From: Candidatus Cloacimonadota bacterium
GTDB lineage: Bacteria > Cloacimonadota > Cloacimonadia > Cloacimonadales > TCS61
Direction of reading: 5' to 3'
NCBI GenBank assembly: GCA_021108055.1
Contig: JAIORR010000181.1
Location: 1 to 9,080, forward strand
Length of the DNA stretch: 9,080 nucleotides
In this document: piece by piece, positions 6,106 to 9,080 of the stretch
Layout of the letters: every line of letters starts with the position of its first letter
How positions within the stretch are numbered: position 1 is the first letter of the stretch
Notes under the pieces: model-generated
The model's input: only the letters and a program-made list of their open reading frames with translations
Database searches by the model: none
Told to the model about the DNA's origin: nothing
Made by a program: the position numbers and the translations under genes

Positions 6106-6711
6106 TTGAGCATATACAGTAACATATCTGATAAAAAATTAGTGTCTTTATATAAAGAAAAAGAAAGAAAAGACATTATGGGAGAATTATACAAAAGATA
6201 CACTCAATTTGTTTTCTTAATTTCAATGAAATATTTGAAAGATGAAGAGAGCAGTAAAGATTCTGTAATGCAAATCTTTGAAAAATTATTTTCGGATCTT
6301 TTGAATCATAAAGTTGATAACTTTAAGTCATGGCTATATATGGTAACCAGAAACCATTGCTTGATGCAATTAAGAAAATCTCAAGTAAATTTAAGAAACA
6401 GAGTTGAATACAAAAAAGATACAGAAGATTTTATGGAAATTGACTTGAATTCTCATCTTAAAGAAAAAGAAACTGAGGAAAACAAAATTGAAACCGTACA
6501 AGATGCAGTAAATCAGCTAAATAAAGAACAAAAAGAATGTGTTAATTTGTTTTATTTGCAAGGAAAATCATATCAGGAGACAGCTGAATTAACAAGTTAC
6601 TCAATAAAAAATGTAAAAAGTTATATACAAAACGGAAAAAGAAATTTAAAAAATATTTTAACTAAAGCAGGTATTTCTGCAATAATATTATTCATCATTT
6701 TTATCCTTTAA
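6106..6711 (+). CDS. ECF-type RNA polymerase sigma factor with hydrophobic C-terminal tail
   Basis: About 201 residues with the start used here. Sigma region 2 (about 25-92: GELYKRYTQFVFLISMKYLKDEESSKDSVMQIF, then FKSWLYMVTRNHCLMQLR) binds core polymerase and the -10 region. An acidic linker follows, then region 4 (about 130-182: LNKEQKECVNLFYLQGKSYQETAELTSYSIKNVKSYIQNGKRNLK), a helix-turn-helix for the -35 side. The last 15 residues, KAGISAIILFIIFIL, form a hydrophobic tail unusual for a sigma factor and possibly membrane-associating. No ATG precedes region 2: in-frame TTG codons lie at 6082, 6094 and 6106. I prefer 6106 or 6094 because the promoter -7 box covers 6082. The next gene, an anti-sigma factor, begins 24 bp downstream of the stop, so the pair is co-transcribed. 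The genes it controls are unknown. Confidence 0.88.
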   Translation: MSIYSNISDKKLVSLYKEKERKDIMGELYKRYTQFVFLISMKYLKDEESSKDSVMQIFEKLFSDLLNHKVDNFKSWLYMVTRNHCLMQLRKSQVNLRNRVEYKKDTEDFMEIDLNSHLKEKETEENKIETVQDAVNQLNKEQKECVNLFYLQGKSYQETAELTSYSIKNVKSYIQNGKRNLKNILTKAGISAIILFIIFIL

Positions 6712-6734
6712 AATGGGTTCTAACTCATAAACAA

Positions 6735-7916
6735 ATGAAATCCGATATAAATAAAATATTCAGCAAAAGTTCATGTCTCACTAATAGTGAGATGCTTGAA
6801 TATTTATCCGGTAAATTATCAAATACTGAAAAAAGAAGGATAGAAATGCATATTGCAGATTGTGAAATGTGTAATGATGAGCTTGAAGGTTTATCAAATA
6901 TGAAAAATCCTGACAGCTTATCAACAATCATTCATTCCGTAAATTCAGATATTGATACATACCTCAAACAATTTAATAAAAGCAAAGTAAAAAAAACAGC
7001 AAAAACTTATAATATAAAACGAATATTTGCTGTAGCAGCTTCAGTCTTATTAATTATTAGTGCCGGTTTTACAGTTAACTATTTTATGAAGAACAATTCT
7101 GAATCATTAGCAGATATGCAAAAGATTGAAAATTTGGAATTGCCTGAAAAAAATGCTGATATGACTGAGAAAGAAGTTATAAATAATGAATCTGTAACAC
7201 ATAATATCGCCGGCTCATCGGTTGACGAAGATAATTTCAGCACAGTTGTTGTTGAGCAATCCGGAGAAAACAGTATTGATGAAATTATCTCCGGTGAATT
7301 GGATAAAAATACTGAAACTACAGCAGATGATGATATATCAGACAGAAATTTAAAAGATGAAGTCGAAGAAAATATTCCGATGTTTGGATCTGATATTTCA
7401 AAAAACAAAATAATAAATTCTGAACTTAATAATAAACTCGTTACTACTACAAGTGAAGAAGACGGAGAAGTTGCAAAAGAAGAAGAAAATGACGATTTCA
7501 TCGGATTTTCTACAAGACATGTTCCTAATGAAAATAATAAAGCAAAAAAAGAAGACGTAATTAAGTACAAAAGTATTCGAAACAGTGCAATATTTTCATA
7601 TAATGAAAAAGTTTATAATGAAGCATCAGACGGATTTGAAAAATACTTAAAATATAAATCAAATGATTCTGAAATTATTTATAAATATGGGGTGTCTTCA
7701 TTTTATACTAAAAACTACAATAATGCTTTGAAAAATTTTGATAAAATTATTTCTTCCGGCAATAATAAATATCTTGAAGATGCCGAGTGGTATAAAACAC
7801 AAACTTTAATAAAATTAGGAAGGAATAAAGAAGCAAAAGGTTTACTGCAAAAAATTGTATCCCGAAACGGAAAACATAAGAATAAAGCATCTGATGTATT
7901 GAAACAACTTAATTAA
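6735..7916 (+). CDS. Membrane-anchored zinc-finger anti-sigma factor with C-terminal TPR-like domain
   Basis: 393 residues. The N-terminal cytoplasmic part has an anti-sigma zinc-finger pattern: H39-x3-C43-x2-C46 (MHIADCEMC), with C14 as a possible fourth ligand, and the EMLEYLSGKLSNTEKRRIEMHI helix typical of the fold. A single membrane helix spans about 97-116 (FAVAASVLLIISAGFTVNYF). A long acidic, low-complexity linker (about 125-270, rich in D, E, S and N) is followed by TPR-like helices at about 278-393 (FSYNEKVYNEASDGFEKYL; YKYGVSSFYTKNYNNALKNFDKII; EAKGLLQKIV). By topology the linker and TPRs should be periplasmic. The likely role is to hold the sigma factor encoded just upstream until an envelope signal releases it. 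Position and architecture support this pairing; direct binding is inferred. It lies 23 bp after the sigma gene stop with no terminator between, so it is the second gene of the operon. Confidence 0.86.
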   Translation: MKSDINKIFSKSSCLTNSEMLEYLSGKLSNTEKRRIEMHIADCEMCNDELEGLSNMKNPDSLSTIIHSVNSDIDTYLKQFNKSKVKKTAKTYNIKRIFAVAASVLLIISAGFTVNYFMKNNSESLADMQKIENLELPEKNADMTEKEVINNESVTHNIAGSSVDEDNFSTVVVEQSGENSIDEIISGELDKNTETTADDDISDRNLKDEVEENIPMFGSDISKNKIINSELNNKLVTTTSEEDGEVAKEEENDDFIGFSTRHVPNENNKAKKEDVIKYKSIRNSAIFSYNEKVYNEASDGFEKYLKYKSNDSEIIYKYGVSSFYTKNYNNALKNFDKIISSGNNKYLEDAEWYKTQTLIKLGRNKEAKGLLQKIVSRNGKHKNKASDVLKQLN

Positions 7917-7937
7917 TAAATTGAATTTGGCGTTTAG

Positions 7938-7965
7938 TTAATAATGCGAATTAAGGGTTAAAAAA
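7938..7965 (+). repeat. Left inverted repeat of the IS982-type element
   Basis: This end carries GCGAATTAAGGGTTAAAAA after TTAATAAT. It matches the reverse complement of the right end over 19 bp, then 6 of the next 7 bases. Confidence 0.8.
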
Positions 7966-8007
7966 GTGCTTTTATTAAAATTATAAATAGTTGTAATAAT
8001 GATGCAA

Positions 8008-8015
8008 TATATTTG
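8008..8015 (+). promoter_or_regulatory. Possible transposase -7 box
   Basis: TATATTTG matches TAnnTTTG about 60 bp before the transposase ATG, inside the left end of the IS. The nearest upstream TTG (7991-7993) is only 14 bp away, shorter than usual, so support is modest. Confidence 0.3.
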
Positions 8016-8074
8016 TCTATTATTCTAAATATGAGTATATTAGAAAGTTTTTCAACTTTTTAATATTTACTTAA

Positions 8075-8962
8075 ATGCCTGACTATAAACAATTTAGACT
8101 AATCTCTATGTATTTAAATATCAGTGAGTTATACGAAACAGACTTAAAATATTTTAATCAACGTTTTTCAAATAATAATAAACCAAAATTTACAGATATT
8201 GAAGCTATTACAATATATTTATTTGTGATGAAAGAACAAAAATATTTTGAAATAAAACAAATTTATAATTTTACTAAAGACTATTTATTTTCTTGGTTTC
8301 CTGATTTGCCTTCATATGTCGCATTTAATACAAGGTTAAATAATTTATCGTCAGTTTTTGAACGATTAAGTCAAATTATAATTGGTTCAAAAGTACCTAA
8401 AAATTGTGATTTAAGCAATAGTATTCTTGATTCAATGCCAATAATTACCTGTTCAGGTAAAAGAAAAGGCAAAGTTGCTTCTGAAATAACAGATAAAAGT
8501 TTTAATTCTACAAAAAACATATGGTACTACGGATTAAAGCTTCATGCATTAAACTTTCGCAGACCGAATACGATACCTTATCCTGAATCAATTATTATTA
8601 CACCTGCATCAGAAAATGATTTAAACATTTTTAAACAAAATTGGTCTAATATAACAAATAGAACCTTTTGGGGAGATAAAATTTATTTTGATAATAATTT
8701 CTTTCCTCAATTAGCTCAAGATAATAACTCAATTATGTACACACCGGTCAAAGAAACAAAAGGAAAAGCTGAATGTCTAAAAAAAAGAGATAAAGCTTTC
8801 AACGATTTGTTCTCAACTGCTGTTTCAAAAGTTAGAGAACCGATAGAATCTTTCTTTAGTTGGTTGATTCAAAAAACAGAAATTCAAAGAGCATTTAAAG
8901 TCCGTTCTACGAAAGGACTACTTGTTCATATATTTGGCAGACTAACAGCTGCATTTATTTAA
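8075..8962 (+). CDS. IS982 family DDE transposase
   Basis: 295 residues, full length for IS982. The N-terminal region has the family pattern KFTDIEAITIYLF (38-50), YNFTKDYLFSWFPDLPSYVAFNTRLNNL (64-91). The catalytic core shows a DDE arrangement: D119 in DSMPI, D201 in WGDKIYFD, and E258 in REPIESFFSWL. IWYYGLKLHAL (149-159) and ITPASENDL (175-183) are also typical, as is the C-terminal FKVRSTKGLLVHIFGRLTAAF (274-294). It catalyses cutting and joining at the inverted repeats that flank it. The ATG at 8075 follows an AT-rich leader and fits the family start. No frameshift or stop is seen, so the element is probably active or was until recently. Confidence 0.92.
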   Translation: MPDYKQFRLISMYLNISELYETDLKYFNQRFSNNNKPKFTDIEAITIYLFVMKEQKYFEIKQIYNFTKDYLFSWFPDLPSYVAFNTRLNNLSSVFERLSQIIIGSKVPKNCDLSNSILDSMPIITCSGKRKGKVASEITDKSFNSTKNIWYYGLKLHALNFRRPNTIPYPESIIITPASENDLNIFKQNWSNITNRTFWGDKIYFDNNFFPQLAQDNNSIMYTPVKETKGKAECLKKRDKAFNDLFSTAVSKVREPIESFFSWLIQKTEIQRAFKVRSTKGLLVHIFGRLTAAFI

Positions 8963-8988
8963 TTTTAAACCTTAATTCGCATTATTAA
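8963..8988 (-). repeat. Right inverted repeat of the IS982-type element
   Basis: CCTTAATTCGCATTATTAA (8970-8988) is the exact reverse complement of the left end over 19 bp. It begins just after the transposase stop. Confidence 0.8.
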
Positions 8989-8993
8989 TAAAT

Positions 8994-9080
8994 ATGTTTA
9001 GGAGCATATATAAAGTTTTCGAGTTCACATATCCGAATATTAACATAAAAAATTTGCAGCAGTTATTTATTGAGCACACA
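8994..9080 (+). CDS. Possible start of an unidentified gene (3' end outside window)
   Basis: An ATG at 8994 opens a frame that stays open for 29 codons to the window end, beginning MFRSIYKVFEFTYPN and ending QQLFIEHT. It starts right after the IS. Length is too short to identify a family, and an open frame of this size is expected by chance fairly often. The minus strand is also open here in one frame (9079 to 8971), so this is a weak call. Confidence 0.22.
   Translation, partial: MFRSIYKVFEFTYPNINIKNLQQLFIEHT

Larger units (their letters stand above)
7938..8991 (+). mobile_element. IS982-family insertion sequence, apparently intact
   Basis: The element is bounded by inverted repeats with 19 identical bases (TTAATAATGCGAATTAAGG at 7938-7956 and its complement at 8970-8988), continuing with one mismatch into TTAAAA. 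It contains one full-length transposase. The heptamer TTAATAA occurs directly at 7938-7944 and 8985-8991 and is a candidate target duplication; since it overlaps the palindromic end the exact border is uncertain by a few bases. The length of about 1.04 kb is normal for IS982. It sits about 20 bp after the anti-sigma gene. Confidence 0.82.

Noticed and set aside
6725..6931. Minus-strand frame of 68 codons opposite the anti-sigma N-terminus
   Set aside because: It is antisense to the zinc-finger region, which is clearly coding on the plus strand.
7079..7570. Minus-strand frame of 163 codons, very rich in serine
   Set aside because: It is the antisense shadow of the acidic linker of the anti-sigma factor; the serine bias comes from reading GAA/GAT codons backwards.

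Overview
The window is AT-rich (by eye about 70% A+T) and looks like a chromosomal segment of a low-GC member of the Bacteroidota. The grounds are: two ELWxxDGT-repeat proteins ending in a type IX secretion (T9SS) type A sorting domain; several -7 boxes of the Bacteroidota form TAnnTTTG; A-rich leaders without Shine-Dalgarno sequences; and the gene families present. Genus cannot be told from this stretch.

Layout. Positions 1-516 hold the 3' end of an ELWxxDGT/T9SS protein. Positions 781-2232 hold a complete paralogue with a signal peptide, seven 46-48-residue repeats and a nearly identical C-terminus. The 424-bp gap 2233-2656 carries two oppositely oriented arrays of 7-bp repeats. Next comes a tightly coupled pair, a DUF368 polyprenyl-phosphate transporter (popT-type, 2657-3592) and shikimate dehydrogenase (aroE, 3589-4338), sharing ATGA. 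A short MscS-type channel (4421-5146) follows. On the minus strand lies a UbiA/MqnP-type prenyltransferase gene (5147-5997), broken by what reads as a 19-nt deletion that removes its first Asp-rich catalytic motif. Divergent from it is an extracytoplasmic-function (ECF) sigma factor with a hydrophobic C-terminal tail (about 6106-6711), then its likely partner, a zinc-finger, single-pass membrane anti-sigma factor with a C-terminal TPR-like region (6735-7916). The right end is an intact-looking IS982-family insertion sequence (about 7938-8991) followed by about 90 bp of unassigned DNA.

How the genes fit together. The sigma/anti-sigma pair is a self-contained envelope-signalling module. popT, aroE and the prenyltransferase all touch polyprenyl or chorismate/quinone metabolism, but they are not one operon, so the theme is only suggestive. 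The repeat proteins are exported, probably surface-attached or secreted, and show recent duplication or gene conversion.

No clearly new multi-gene system is visible. The points most worth a second look are the precise loss of the Asp-rich motif in the prenyltransferase gene, the hydrophobic tail on the sigma factor, the inverted heptamer arrays, and the 260 bp of perfect identity between the two T9SS genes.
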